Below, one piece after another: positions 9,060 through 16,483 of a stretch of DNA of 29,933 bases (positions are counted from its first letter, which is position 1; each line of letters begins with the position of its first letter). The position numbers and the translations under genes were made by a program. The notes beneath the pieces are model-generated. The model was given only the letters and a program-made list of their open reading frames with translations. It had not been told where the DNA came from and did not search any database. The DNA comes from Acetobacter sp. (GTDB lineage Bacteria > Pseudomonadota > Alphaproteobacteria > RF32 > CAG-239), in assembly GCA_023665325.1 (NCBI GenBank), contig JAMPED010000018.1, positions 1 through 29,933 on the forward strand, read 5' to 3'.

Positions 9060-9433
9060 TGGAAAGCTTTGGTTAGGGCGGGGCTGGGGGATGACGGGGG
9101 ATGGTATGCGCTTGGAGTGGGAGATCCCTTGACTCGGGCAGCGGAGCTGGCTGCCCGAGAGGGATGACACAGAAAAGAGGGAGGGATGACGGGGAAGAGC
9201 AAGTTTTTTTAATATGTCATCGCTCTGAGCGTAGCGAAGTCAAGCGATCTGGTGAGAGTATGGGGGTATTTATGGATTGCCACGCGCTTGTGCCTTACGG
9301 CGGCGCTCGCAATGACGGGGAACGGTGGGACGAGGAGATCCCTTGACTCGGGCAGCAGAGCTGGCTACCCGAGAGGGATGACACAGAAAAGAGAGGGATG
9401 ACAGGGAACAGCCTCGCAATGACGGGGGGAGGG
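9060..9433 (+). repeat. Palindromic repeat cluster (F1-F2-F3, F1)
   Basis: F1 at 9123-9169 (CGGGCAGC stem), F2 at 9215-9260, F3 at 9274-9317, F1 at 9337-9383 with one stem mismatch (GGCTACCC), then a right-half F3 tail at 9412-9425. It separates mutL from the MATE gene. No gene is seen. Confidence 0.85.
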
Positions 9434-10810
9434 TTATTTTTTCATATTACGGTAGAGGGTGCGGTATTCGGCTTTGAGGTCGGATTCGCTGCGGCGGTAG
9501 AGGTTTAGATAATATCCGATAAAAACAACAATCGCGCCGCCGACCCAAGCTAAAGGTGAGGCGTAGTAAATGCCCTCATAGCCGATTTTGTGGGCGAGAT
9601 ATATCGCCGCATATGAACGTATGCCTAACTCGACAAAGCCAGATATGACTGGGTAAAATGGTTTGCCCATACTTTGCAAGGTGTTTTTGAAAATAAATAT
9701 CATTCCTAAAAAGAAGTAAAACATTATGCTGATGGCAAGGTAGGACATTCCGATATTTATTGCTGCGGGGTCGGGGTTTTCAAGAAAGCTACCGAGGACT
9801 TGTCTGCCAAAGAAAAAGACGCAGGCGCTCATTACGATGCTGATGGCGAAAGAAACGGCACTGGTTTGGCGGACAGCGGAGCGGATGCGACTGATTTTGC
9901 CGGCACCGTAGTTTTGGGCGACGAAGGTTGCCATTGCCAGACCGATTGCCATTAGTGGCTGGGTGGCTAATTGTTCAACTCTTAGGGAGATGGTTAAGCC
10001 GACGATGACTTGCTCGCCAAATGAATTGCTGACGGCTTGTATGACCATTATGCTTAATGAGAGAATCGAAAATTGGATTGACATTGGGATGGCGATGTGC
10101 AAGTGTTCGCGCATAAAAGCGGGATTATAACGCCAGTCTTCTTTTTTGAGGCGGAGTATCGGGTAATATTTTTTGATGTATAGGATGCAGCAAATAACGG
10201 AAATCGCAATCGCGCATAAGGTGCCTAAGGCGGAGCCGATGACGCCTAATTTGGCATATTTGATGAGGATGTAGTTAAACAAAATATTTAAAACAGTGGA
10301 GAAGATGAGGAAGTATAGCGGGGTTTTACTATCGCCCAAGGCGCGGATGAACCCTGATAATAGATTAAACGCGACGATGAGTATGAGCGCGGAACTCAAA
10401 ATGAGGATGAAATGATATGAATCGGTGAAGATACTTTCTGGTACGTTTAAAAGGTGCATTAGGGGTTTGAGAACGCTGACCAAGAGGATGGTTAAACCAA
10501 GGCTTAGTACTAAGCTGGCACGGATGGAATGAGTGACCGAGCGGCGGACACCATCATTATCGCCTGCGCCAAAACGTTGGGCGGTGACGGCAGTTAACCC
10601 GCCGGTGAAACTGAATGCGATGATTAAAAATGTGAAATATATCGGGGCGGAGGCGCCAACTGCAGCGAGGGCATTTTCGCCAAGAAGTCTGCCGACGATG
10701 AAGATATCAGCTAGTTGATAAAGCTGTTGGAAGATGTTGCCAAGTAAAATTGGTAGTGAAAAGAGCAGTATCAATTTGAGGGCGTTGCCCGTGGTCATAT
10801 CTTTTATCAT
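9434..10810 (-). CDS. MATE family multidrug/metabolite exporter
   Basis: A 458-residue polytopic inner-membrane protein with about 12 membrane helices. It has the MATE/NorM-DinF hallmarks: SLPILLGNIFQQLYQLADIF near the first helix, VGRLLGENALAAVGASAPI in helix 2, and the internal-repeat counterparts QPLMAIGLAMATFVAQNYGAG and an NTLQSMGKP loop. MATE proteins export cationic drugs or metabolites against Na+ or H+; the substrate cannot be told. The start at 10810 has AAAGGA about 9 nt upstream, and a promoter lies just before it. A longer frame to 10879 would run through the promoter, so it is not used. Confidence 0.9.
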   Translation of the reverse strand: MIKDMTTGNALKLILLFSLPILLGNIFQQLYQLADIFIVGRLLGENALAAVGASAPIYFTFLIIAFSFTGGLTAVTAQRFGAGDNDGVRRSVTHSIRASLVLSLGLTILLVSVLKPLMHLLNVPESIFTDSYHFILILSSALILIVAFNLLSGFIRALGDSKTPLYFLIFSTVLNILFNYILIKYAKLGVIGSALGTLCAIAISVICCILYIKKYYPILRLKKEDWRYNPAFMREHLHIAIPMSIQFSILSLSIMVIQAVSNSFGEQVIVGLTISLRVEQLATQPLMAIGLAMATFVAQNYGAGKISRIRSAVRQTSAVSFAISIVMSACVFFFGRQVLGSFLENPDPAAINIGMSYLAISIMFYFFLGMIFIFKNTLQSMGKPFYPVISGFVELGIRSYAAIYLAHKIGYEGIYYASPLAWVGGAIVVFIGYYLNLYRRSESDLKAEYRTLYRNMKK

Positions 10811-10835
10811 ATTATCATCCTTTATTGCGGAGGAT

Positions 10836-10864
10836 AATATAGGAGGGGGAATTTGAAAAGTAAA
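10836..10864 (-). promoter_or_regulatory. Sigma-70-type promoter of the MATE gene
   Basis: Minus-strand TTTACT (10859-10864), 17-nt spacer, TATATT (10836-10841), 26 bp before the ATG at 10810. Confidence 0.55.
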
Positions 10865-10889
10865 GTGGTTTTTTAACAAGGGAAATTTT

Positions 10890-11173
10890 GTGAATTAGCT
10901 TGCGATGCAAGTCGAGGGATGACGCGAGGGGTGGGGTGGAGTGGGAGATCCCTTGACGGCTTGCGAGCAAGCCGAGGGATGACACAGAAAAGAGGGAGAT
11001 CCCTTGACGGGGCGTTGCCCCGAGGGATGACAGAGGAAAGCGAGTTTTTTTTATATGTCATCGCTCTGAGCGTAGCGAAGTCAAGCGATCTCGTGAGAGT
11101 ATAGTAAGGTGTGCTTTGCACCGGTCTGTGGATTGCCACGCGCTTATGCCTTACGGCGGCGCTCGCAATGACG
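10890..11173 (+). repeat. Palindromic repeat cluster (half F1, F1, F1-F2-F3)
   Basis: A degenerate right-half F1 at about 10893-10924, F1 at 10947-10984 (CGGCTTGCgaGCAAGCCG), F1 at 10998-11032 (CGGGGCgttGCCCCG), F2 at 11056-11101, F3 at 11130-11173. The cluster ends 15 bp before the promoter of the structured RNA. No gene is seen. Confidence 0.85.
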
Positions 11174-11187
11174 GGGGAAAAATTAAC

Positions 11188-11215
11188 TTTACTTTTATGA
11201 ATTTTGTTTTATAGT
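11188..11215 (+). promoter_or_regulatory. Promoter of structured RNA + HTH unit, copy 1
   Basis: TTTACT (11188-11193), 16-nt spacer, TATAGT (11210-11215). The same two boxes and spacing occur in copy 2 at 27041-27068, although the spacer sequence differs. Confidence 0.6.
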
Positions 11216-11221
11216 ATGCGG

Positions 11222-11376
11222 GTCGGCAGAGATGTCGATAGGGCTGTCACAAGCTCTCAAACGTTTTATATCCTTGATTGAAGTCAGGGAGCTTTTGGTT
11301 ATATATTGAAGACCAAGAGAGTCATACGTTTGTGATTTGTGAACTCCCTGACACCTTAAACGGTGTCAGTTTTTTT
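11222..11376 (+). ncRNA. Structured leader RNA with predicted pseudoknot, copy 1
   Basis: About 155 nt from the inferred start to the T-run. Stem A: CACAA (11248-11252) with TTGTG (11337-11341) and CAAACG (11258-11263) with CGTTTG (11327-11332). Hairpin C inside it: CTTTTGGT (11292-11299) with ACCAAGAG (11312-11319). GTCAGGGAG (11283-11291), also inside stem A, pairs with CTCCCTGAC (11344-11352) outside it, forming an H-type pseudoknot (B). The 3' strand of B overlaps the terminator stem by 5 nt. Copy 2 at 27075-27230 preserves all these pairings through compensatory changes. It is not a family I recognise. It could be a ligand- or protein-sensing attenuator for the downstream HTH gene, or an independent small RNA. 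Confidence 0.7.
11348..11376 (+). terminator. Intrinsic terminator of the leader RNA, copy 1
   Basis: CTGACACC (11348-11355), loop TTAAAC, GGTGTCAG (11362-11369), then seven T. It lies 25 bp before the HTH start codon, so the gene needs read-through, and it shares 11348-11352 with the pseudoknot strand. Confidence 0.8.
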
Positions 11377-11401
11377 AACATTAAATATGGAGTTTAAGAT
11401 T

Positions 11402-11689
11402 ATGACATTTACTTTTACATTAGAAGAACTTAACCATCGGCATCAGCGGATGAAAACAATGCGCAAAAAGTTTAAGACTAAAATTGCGGCGGCGTTGTTG
11501 CAGGAGCGCATTTCCCGCAAGCTAAAGCTAGAGGAAGTAAGTACGGCGATAAAGGTTCTTCCGGAACGGATTGAATCGCACGAGCTTGGGATTGGAAAGA
11601 TGCGTTGGGAAGTTATCGGGATGTTGCTTAAGTATTATGGTAAAACGTTTGAGATTACGTTAAAGGATATGCCGCCACAGGAGAAGTGA
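11402..11689 (+). CDS. Small XRE-like HTH protein, copy 1
   Basis: A 95-residue basic protein. Residues 1-30 are a helical arm (TFTLEELNHRHQRMKTMRKKF). Residues 34-80 fit an XRE/Cro-type HTH: AALLQERISRKLKLEEVSTA for the first helices, VLPERIESHELG for the recognition region, then a MRWEVIGMLLKYYG helix; a short KTFEITLKDMPPQEK tail follows. The start at 11402 has GGAG 9 nt upstream. It is identical in protein sequence to 27256-27543, although the genes differ at 14 sites, all silent. It sits behind a structured RNA with terminator; the likely role is a DNA- or RNA-binding regulator, possibly acting on its own leader (inference). F1 begins 3 bp after its stop. Confidence 0.75.
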   Translation: MTFTFTLEELNHRHQRMKTMRKKFKTKIAAALLQERISRKLKLEEVSTAIKVLPERIESHELGIGKMRWEVIGMLLKYYGKTFEITLKDMPPQEK

Positions 11690-12288
11690 TGAGATCCCTT
11701 GACTCAGGGTGCCGGAGTAGGGCACCCTGAGAGGGATGACAAGAGAAGAGAGAGGGATGACACAAAGAAGAGAGTATGGTTTTGTTTCTTTTAATATGTC
11801 ATCGCTCTGAACGAAGTGAAGTCAAGCGATCTCGTGAGAGTATAGTGTGGGGTATTTATGGATTGCCACGTCGCTAACGCTCCTCGCAATGACGATAAAA
11901 AGGGGGATTGCCACGGCGACGTTGTCGCCTCGCAATGACGCTTGGAGCGGCGTGGGGCGAGGAGATCCCTTGACGGGGCGTTGCCCCGAGGGATGACAGA
12001 GGAAAGAGAGTTTTTTTTATATGTCATCGCTCTGAACGCAGTGAAGTCAAGCGATCTCGTGAGAGTATGGATTGCCACGTCGCTAACGCTCCTCGCAATG
12101 ACGGTGCTCTTGGGGCGAGGAGATCCCTTGACTCGGGCAGCAAAGCTGGCTGCCCGAGAGGGATGACAGAGCAGGGCACCCTGAGAGGGATGACAGAGCA
12201 GGGCACCCTGAGAGGGATGACACAGAAAAGAGAGAGGGATGACGGAGAAAAGCGAGAGGGATGACAGTGGTGGTGCCACGGGCAATGA
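11690..12288 (+). repeat. Densest palindromic repeat cluster (two F1-F2-F3 modules, tandem half F1)
   Basis: F1 at 11693-11741, F2 at 11797-11842, F3 at 11861-11894, F3 at 11906-11940, F1 at 11964-11998, F2 at 12022-12067, F3 at 12070-12103, F1 at 12122-12168, then two exact 27-bp right halves in tandem (12169-12195, 12196-12222) and more bare tails. Several open frames on both strands are repeat translations rich in HPS/SRDL/ARVKGSP. No gene is seen in these 599 bp. Confidence 0.88.
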
Positions 12289-13485
12289 TTAGGGGAGGAG
12301 GGGGGAGGCGGTGCGTGGGAGGACGCCTTGGCAATGTGATATCAACATTCCGTAATTGGTGACTTTTACCTCTTGGCGCGTACACTCGTTTAGACGACGG
12401 CGGATTTCGGGGCGTGTTAAAACACAACCGCCACAGTGGATGACCAGAGCGTAATCGGTGAGATTATCTGGAAAGTCGTTGCCGGCGGTGAAAGCAAAGC
12501 TTAATTGTTTGCCGGTGTGTTTTTGCAATAAATTCGGGATTTTGACTCTGCCGATATCATCACAGGTTTGGCGGTGAGAGCAGCCCTCAGCAATTAGTAT
12601 TTTGTCGCCGTCTTTAAGTTCATCTATAGCATAAGCGCCGGCAAGCATCTTTTTGAAATCACCTTTATTTTTGGCAAGGAGCATTGAAAAGGTGGTCAAC
12701 TTTATCTCTTTTGGGGTGAGGGCGGCGACTTCTTTTATGGCTTGCGAATCGGTGATGACTAGCGCTGGTGGCGTTTTTAAGGCAGCGAGTGCAGCGGGGA
12801 GTTCGCTCGTTTGTACTGTCAATGCGAGGGCGTTCATATCTAGCACTTCGCGCAGGGTCTGGGTTTGTGGCATTATTAAGCGTCCTTTAGGCGCGGCGGT
12901 GTCGATGGGGGTGACCAAAATGACGATATCGCCGGTTTGAATGAGTCCGTCTAAGAGCGGTTTGGGGGAGGTTTCGGGCGTGAGCAATGCGGCTATGCGA
13001 GATTTTAGTGCGTCGATGCCGATGCCTGTTTTGGCGGAGACGGTGACCCCTTGGTATTTTTCCATTATGATTTTATCGTATCCTGTGGGTTCACTTAAAT
13101 CTGCATAGTTAAATACTGGAATAAACGGGATTTCTTTTTGTTCAAACTCTTTAAGGCGGCGGTCTATATCTGGGGTGATGCCGTCTTTGCCGATGACGAC
13201 TAAAACCATATCGGCGCGGTTGAGTATCTTTTCGGATGCGCGGACGCGGAGTCTGCCCAATTCGCCCTCATCATCTAAGCCTGCGGTGTCATAAAAACTG
13301 ATTGGTCCGGCGGGGATGAGCTCGTAGGTTTTTATGACGGCATCGGTGGTGGTGCCGAGGGTTTCTGAAACAATCGAAACTTCTTGTCCGGTGATGCGGT
13401 TTAGTAAGGTGGATTTGCCTGCATTACGATTGCCTACGATGGCGACGGTGGTGCGCATTCCGGAATGAGGGAGTACTTTAGTCAT
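12289..13485 (-). CDS. hydF: [FeFe]-hydrogenase maturation GTPase HydF
   Basis: A 398-residue protein. The N-terminal Era-like GTPase has GNRNAGKS (18-25), the SETLGTTTD switch region and DTAG. The C-terminal cluster domain has the HydF signature: CSH (in EGCSHRQTC) then 45 residues then HCGGC, ligands of its [4Fe-4S] cluster. HydF is the scaffold on which HydE and HydG build the 2Fe subcluster before transfer to the hydrogenase HydA. No hydE, hydG or hydA lies in this window. The start at 13485 is chosen because AAAGGA lies about 10 nt upstream and it overlaps the preceding gene by 8 nt (ATGACTAA); a frame to 13524 would overlap by 47. The C-terminus is rich in Pro/Leu and abuts repeats. Confidence 0.95.
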   Translation of the reverse strand: MTKVLPHSGMRTTVAIVGNRNAGKSTLLNRITGQEVSIVSETLGTTTDAVIKTYELIPAGPISFYDTAGLDDEGELGRLRVRASEKILNRADMVLVVIGKDGITPDIDRRLKEFEQKEIPFIPVFNYADLSEPTGYDKIIMEKYQGVTVSAKTGIGIDALKSRIAALLTPETSPKPLLDGLIQTGDIVILVTPIDTAAPKGRLIMPQTQTLREVLDMNALALTVQTSELPAALAALKTPPALVITDSQAIKEVAALTPKEIKLTTFSMLLAKNKGDFKKMLAGAYAIDELKDGDKILIAEGCSHRQTCDDIGRVKIPNLLQKHTGKQLSFAFTAGNDFPDNLTDYALVIHCGGCVLTRPEIRRRLNECTRQEVKVTNYGMLISHCQGVLPRTASPLLP

Positions 13486-16390
13486 TGGGGGGAGTCCTTT
13501 CATTTGTTGTGGCGGGGGCGTCAAAAGTTTCGAGCGCGGTTTGCCAGTTAATTCTATTCAGCCTTGTGGGCAGCTTTAAGCCGTATGGGTGGCGGGTGGT
13601 GAATAAGATATATAATGGTGCGTGGGGGGAGGCGTATTCTTTTAACCACGGTTGTGCGGCTGTTGCCTCGCCTATGGCGGGGATGCGGATGACATTGACG
13701 CCGTCTGCGGAAAGTTGGTGCAGGCTTAGCGAATCTACCGTTGCGGATGGTGACCACGGTGCGGTGATGGCGATGAGGCGTGGTTGATGGTCGGTTTGGT
13801 GGTGGGTATATATTTCTGCCGGTGTGGGCGCGGTTTGAGGGGCGGTGTGTGGCGGGAAATAAGCGATTGTGCCGATGGTTAAGATGGTTAAGACCGTGAG
13901 TATGGCGGCGGCGTGGCGTTGCACTTTATAAAATAGCTGTTGTTGGCGTTTGGAGCTACGGGTATGTTTTAAGGTTTCATCTATGGCTTTGGGGTATAGT
14001 ATCCACAAGCCATAGGTGAGGGCTAGGGTGAGGCTGGTGAGCCATAGAGCGTTTTCACCACGGAAAGTGCCGATGAGCCACAATAAACCAGCGATATAGA
14101 GCAGAGTATATACAATATTGAGGGCGCGCATTGCGTGGAAAAAATTGGGGTTGTTTTGTCTTAAAGTGAGGGTGAGTAAGGGGAGAATCTGCAGTCCTAG
14201 CCATAGCAAGGCGAGGGATTGGAGGGCGGGTTTGAGTGGGGTGCTTAGGATGTGGCTCCAGACAGTGGCGGTGTATGGGAGGGGAAATGCAGTGAGCATC
14301 AAAACGGCAAAAAAGCCAATGAGGAAACCGCGGCGGCAGATTCCCCTTAATGGGCGGAAAAGAGCGAAATCTATTTTGCCAGTGCACTCAGCGAGCATTG
14401 AAACAGCGATGATGCCAGCGATGGCGGTCAGTGGGGCACATTCGTACATCAGGCTCCAGTTATGATGCTTAAAGAGGGTATAGATGAGGGCTAAGCCGGC
14501 GGCGGTGCCTAAGCTGTAACGGAAGTATATGTGGCGACGGTCGTCACGCGTCCAGAACAAAGCAGTGAGGCGGATGAAAAGATAGAAGATGCCGGGGGCT
14601 AGGGTGAGGAGTATGCCGTACAAGAGGGGGATGCCGGTGGGGAGGGAGTGCTCTTGGGGCAGGAGATCCCTTGACTCGGGCAGCAAAGCAGGCTGCCCGA
14701 GAGGGATGACAGTGGTGGCGTTCGCAATGATGGAGGGAGAGGATGGATTGTTTTCCCCCTCACCTGTCCTCTCCCTCCGAGGGGAGAGGGACGCTTGAAG
14801 AGGGAGATCCCTTGACGGCTGTTTCACAGCCGAGGGATGACACAGAAAAGAGGGAGATCCCTTGACGGCTGTTTCACAGCCGAGGGATGACAGGGAGGAG
14901 GTGTTCGCGATGACGGAGGAGGTGGTGGTGCGGAGGGTTTCGTTATTGTCGAAAGTGGCGGTGATGGCGAGGGGGGTGTTGTTAGGGGTGTCAGCCTCAA
15001 GGGGGAAGGTGGCTGTGATTTTTTGGGGGGTGATGGTGTAGCGGGGGGAGAGATAGTTAGTATTGTGTGCGTCTTCGACCATTACGGCAGCGTTGCTGAA
15101 GGTGCGGGTGGTGTTAAAGGTAACGGTTAGGGTATTGGCGGACGAATCGATAATGGCGGACTCGAGAGTTGCGTGTTTGCTTTGCTCAGGGGGAAGGTGG
15201 GTGAACCCTTGGGTGACGTAATTGTTATAGATAGATAATTCTTCGTCAAGTGATGGTTTTAAGGTGAGCTCGTGATGGGTGTTGACAGGGCGGCAAATGC
15301 CGTCTTTATGGCAGAGTTCAAAGCCGAAATCGCCTTTGATGGTCATTGGTTTGTCGGTATCTCTTCTGGTGAACTCAATCGGGTAGCGGACAGTACCGAT
15401 GAGAATCCGTTTGGCTATGCCGTCTTTGACGATGCCATTGGCGGTGGGGAGGAAGAGTTGATATTCTTTTATGTTAAGCTCATTATTTACATCTTCGCTT
15501 AAGAAAAATTGCGGACGGGCGCGTGGGTTTAGATAATCGGCGGTGATGTAGTGGTCTTTGGGGATGTTGATTTGGATGACGCCGCGGATTTTTTCATTAT
15601 CCCCTGGGGCTGAGTATTCAAGCAAAAGGCGCGCGTTGGTGCCGCTTTCGTGCTTGATGGTTACTTCATCACTGCCATCGGTTTGGCGGGGGAGCCCTTG
15701 CATTGCTTTGATAAACGCGGGGATGTCAAACTCGAGAAGTGCTAAGACGATTTCATCCATATTTGTAATACGTCCGGCGTAGTTTTTATCTCGACGGCGG
15801 ACAGGTTCGCCGAGGGCGCCAGGGTCGTATTCTAGATATTTATAAGGTTTGTAGTCGACTTGATACGAATCGTCATCGGTTTGTTTTTTTGCATCAGAAA
15901 ATTCGGGGGCATATTCGCCTTTTTCGGCAATAATTGGGGCGTCTGCGGGGATGATGCCTGAGGCTTTGATACGTTGGCGAAGTGTTTGGGTGACATATGT
16001 ATAGCGGCGTTTGGCACTGATGAAGAGTTTGATGTATTTGCCTAGGGACTCGAGTTTTTCGTATTCGGTATCGGGGAAGAAATATTGCAAGGCGGGCGTG
16101 ATGTCGTCATTGATTTTGCCTGCGGGGTAGAGCTTGTCTATTACAAAGGGAATAAGGAAGAAGGTGGCGATTTGGCTGGTGAGGGTGGGGCGCTTATGCC
16201 TTACGGCGGTGTTCGCAATGACGGGGAAGGATGGATTGTTTTCCCCCTCACCTGTCCTCTCCCTCCGAGGGGAGAGGGACGCTTGAAGAGAGGGCTCTTG
16301 GGGTGTCGGGGAGGCATAGGCTGAGGATGGGTTGAATATCGAGATTATCAACACTATATACGTTAGGAGATAAAATATTGACTTTTTCAT
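13478..16390 (-). CDS. Degenerate DsbD/ScsB-like membrane protein carrying repeat-encoded peptides
   Basis: A 970-residue protein with signal peptide (1-26). Residues 240-380 resemble the DsbD alpha domain, with the C-x5-C pair CHKDGIC (C360, C366). Residues 586-815 hold about eight membrane helices; where DsbD has LTPCVLP this one reads LAPGIFYL, so that core cysteine is missing. The C-terminal 100 residues look like a thioredoxin fold in which WCxxC is WSPSA (879-883). Full electron relay from thioredoxin is therefore unlikely. Residues about 31-55 and 495-580 are translated F1/F4 repeats. It overlaps hydF by 8 nt, so the two are co-translated; a link to metallo-enzyme maturation or redox is inference. 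No good ribosome site is visible before the 16390 start. Confidence 0.65.
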   Translation of the reverse strand: MKKSIFYLLTYIVLIISIFNPSSAYASPTPQEPSLQASLSPRRERTGEGENNPSFPVIANTAVRHKRPTLTSQIATFFLIPFVIDKLYPAGKINDDITPALQYFFPDTEYEKLESLGKYIKLFISAKRRYTYVTQTLRQRIKASGIIPADAPIIAEKGEYAPEFSDAKKQTDDDSYQVDYKPYKYLEYDPGALGEPVRRRDKNYAGRITNMDEIVLALLEFDIPAFIKAMQGLPRQTDGSDEVTIKHESGTNARLLLEYSAPGDNEKIRGVIQINIPKDHYITADYLNPRARPQFFLSEDVNNELNIKEYQLFLPTANGIVKDGIAKRILIGTVRYPIEFTRRDTDKPMTIKGDFGFELCHKDGICRPVNTHHELTLKPSLDEELSIYNNYVTQGFTHLPPEQSKHATLESAIIDSSANTLTVTFNTTRTFSNAAVMVEDAHNTNYLSPRYTITPQKITATFPLEADTPNNTPLAITATFDNNETLRTTTSSVIANTSSLSSLGCETAVKGSPSFLCHPSAVKQPSRDLPLQASLSPRRERTGEGENNPSSPSIIANATTVIPLGQPALLPESRDLLPQEHSLPTGIPLLYGILLTLAPGIFYLFIRLTALFWTRDDRRHIYFRYSLGTAAGLALIYTLFKHHNWSLMYECAPLTAIAGIIAVSMLAECTGKIDFALFRPLRGICRRGFLIGFFAVLMLTAFPLPYTATVWSHILSTPLKPALQSLALLWLGLQILPLLTLTLRQNNPNFFHAMRALNIVYTLLYIAGLLWLIGTFRGENALWLTSLTLALTYGLWILYPKAIDETLKHTRSSKRQQQLFYKVQRHAAAILTVLTILTIGTIAYFPPHTAPQTAPTPAEIYTHHQTDHQPRLIAITAPWSPSATVDSLSLHQLSADGVNVIRIPAIGEATAAQPWLKEYASPHAPLYILFTTRHPYGLKLPTRLNRINWQTALETFDAPATTNERTPPND
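14665..14892 (+). repeat. Three F1 and one F4 repeats inserted in frame in the DsbD-like gene
   Basis: F1 at 14665-14711 (CGGGCAGC stem), F4 at about 14750-14794, F1 at 14806-14842 and 14856-14892 (CGGCTGT stems). The minus-strand translation repeats the peptides seen in MutL (ETAVKGSP, HPSAVKQPSRDL, SPRRERTGEGENN). The insertion lies between the periplasmic domain and the first membrane helix. Confidence 0.88.
16190..16292 (+). repeat. F3 right half and F4 repeat in the DsbD-like N-terminus
   Basis: A right-half F3 (CTTATGCCTTACGGCGG then CGCAATGACGG) at 16193-16223 and F4 at 16238-16290. Together they encode residues about 31-65, immediately after the predicted signal-peptide cleavage site. 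Confidence 0.8.
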
Positions 16391-16428
16391 AATTTACGTT
16401 GATTTAATAAAAAATTGCGTGTATGAGT

Positions 16429-16456
16429 AATATATACTGAATATGATAAAAGGCAA
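16429..16456 (-). promoter_or_regulatory. Candidate promoter of the DsbD-like/hydF operon
   Basis: Minus-strand TTGCCT (16451-16456), 16-nt spacer, TATATT (16429-16434), about 39 bp before the 16390 start. Confidence 0.5.
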
Positions 16457-16483
16457 CAGACTTTTGACGGAAAGACACAGGTT

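Noticed and set aside
11188..11376. 6S RNA, SRP RNA or tmRNA
   Set aside because: No long bulged hairpin of 6S type, no GGAAG-type SRP apex and no tRNA-like ends; two copies with a terminator before an HTH gene also do not fit.
11188..11689. Type III toxin-antitoxin system (RNA, terminator, protein; pseudoknotted RNA)
   Set aside because: The layout is similar, but the RNA has no tandem repeats and the protein is HTH-like rather than a ToxN-type nuclease.
11791..12285. A 164-codon frame on the minus strand, and similar frames at 4712-4921, 17613-17897, 26789-27067 and 27664-27903
   Set aside because: Their translations are only repeat-derived peptides (HPSRDL, ARVKGSP, SERSEVKRS); no ribosome site or promoter, and they appear wherever the repeats are.
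11690..12288. Possible CRISPR array because of many short repeats
   Set aside because: Units are of several types, internally palindromic, with irregular spacing and repetitive rather than unique spacers, and no cas gene is present.
13485..13524. Upstream start for hydF at 13524
   Set aside because: It would overlap the preceding gene by 47 nt without a ribosome site, and the extra residues (TPPPQQMKGLPP) lack family resemblance.
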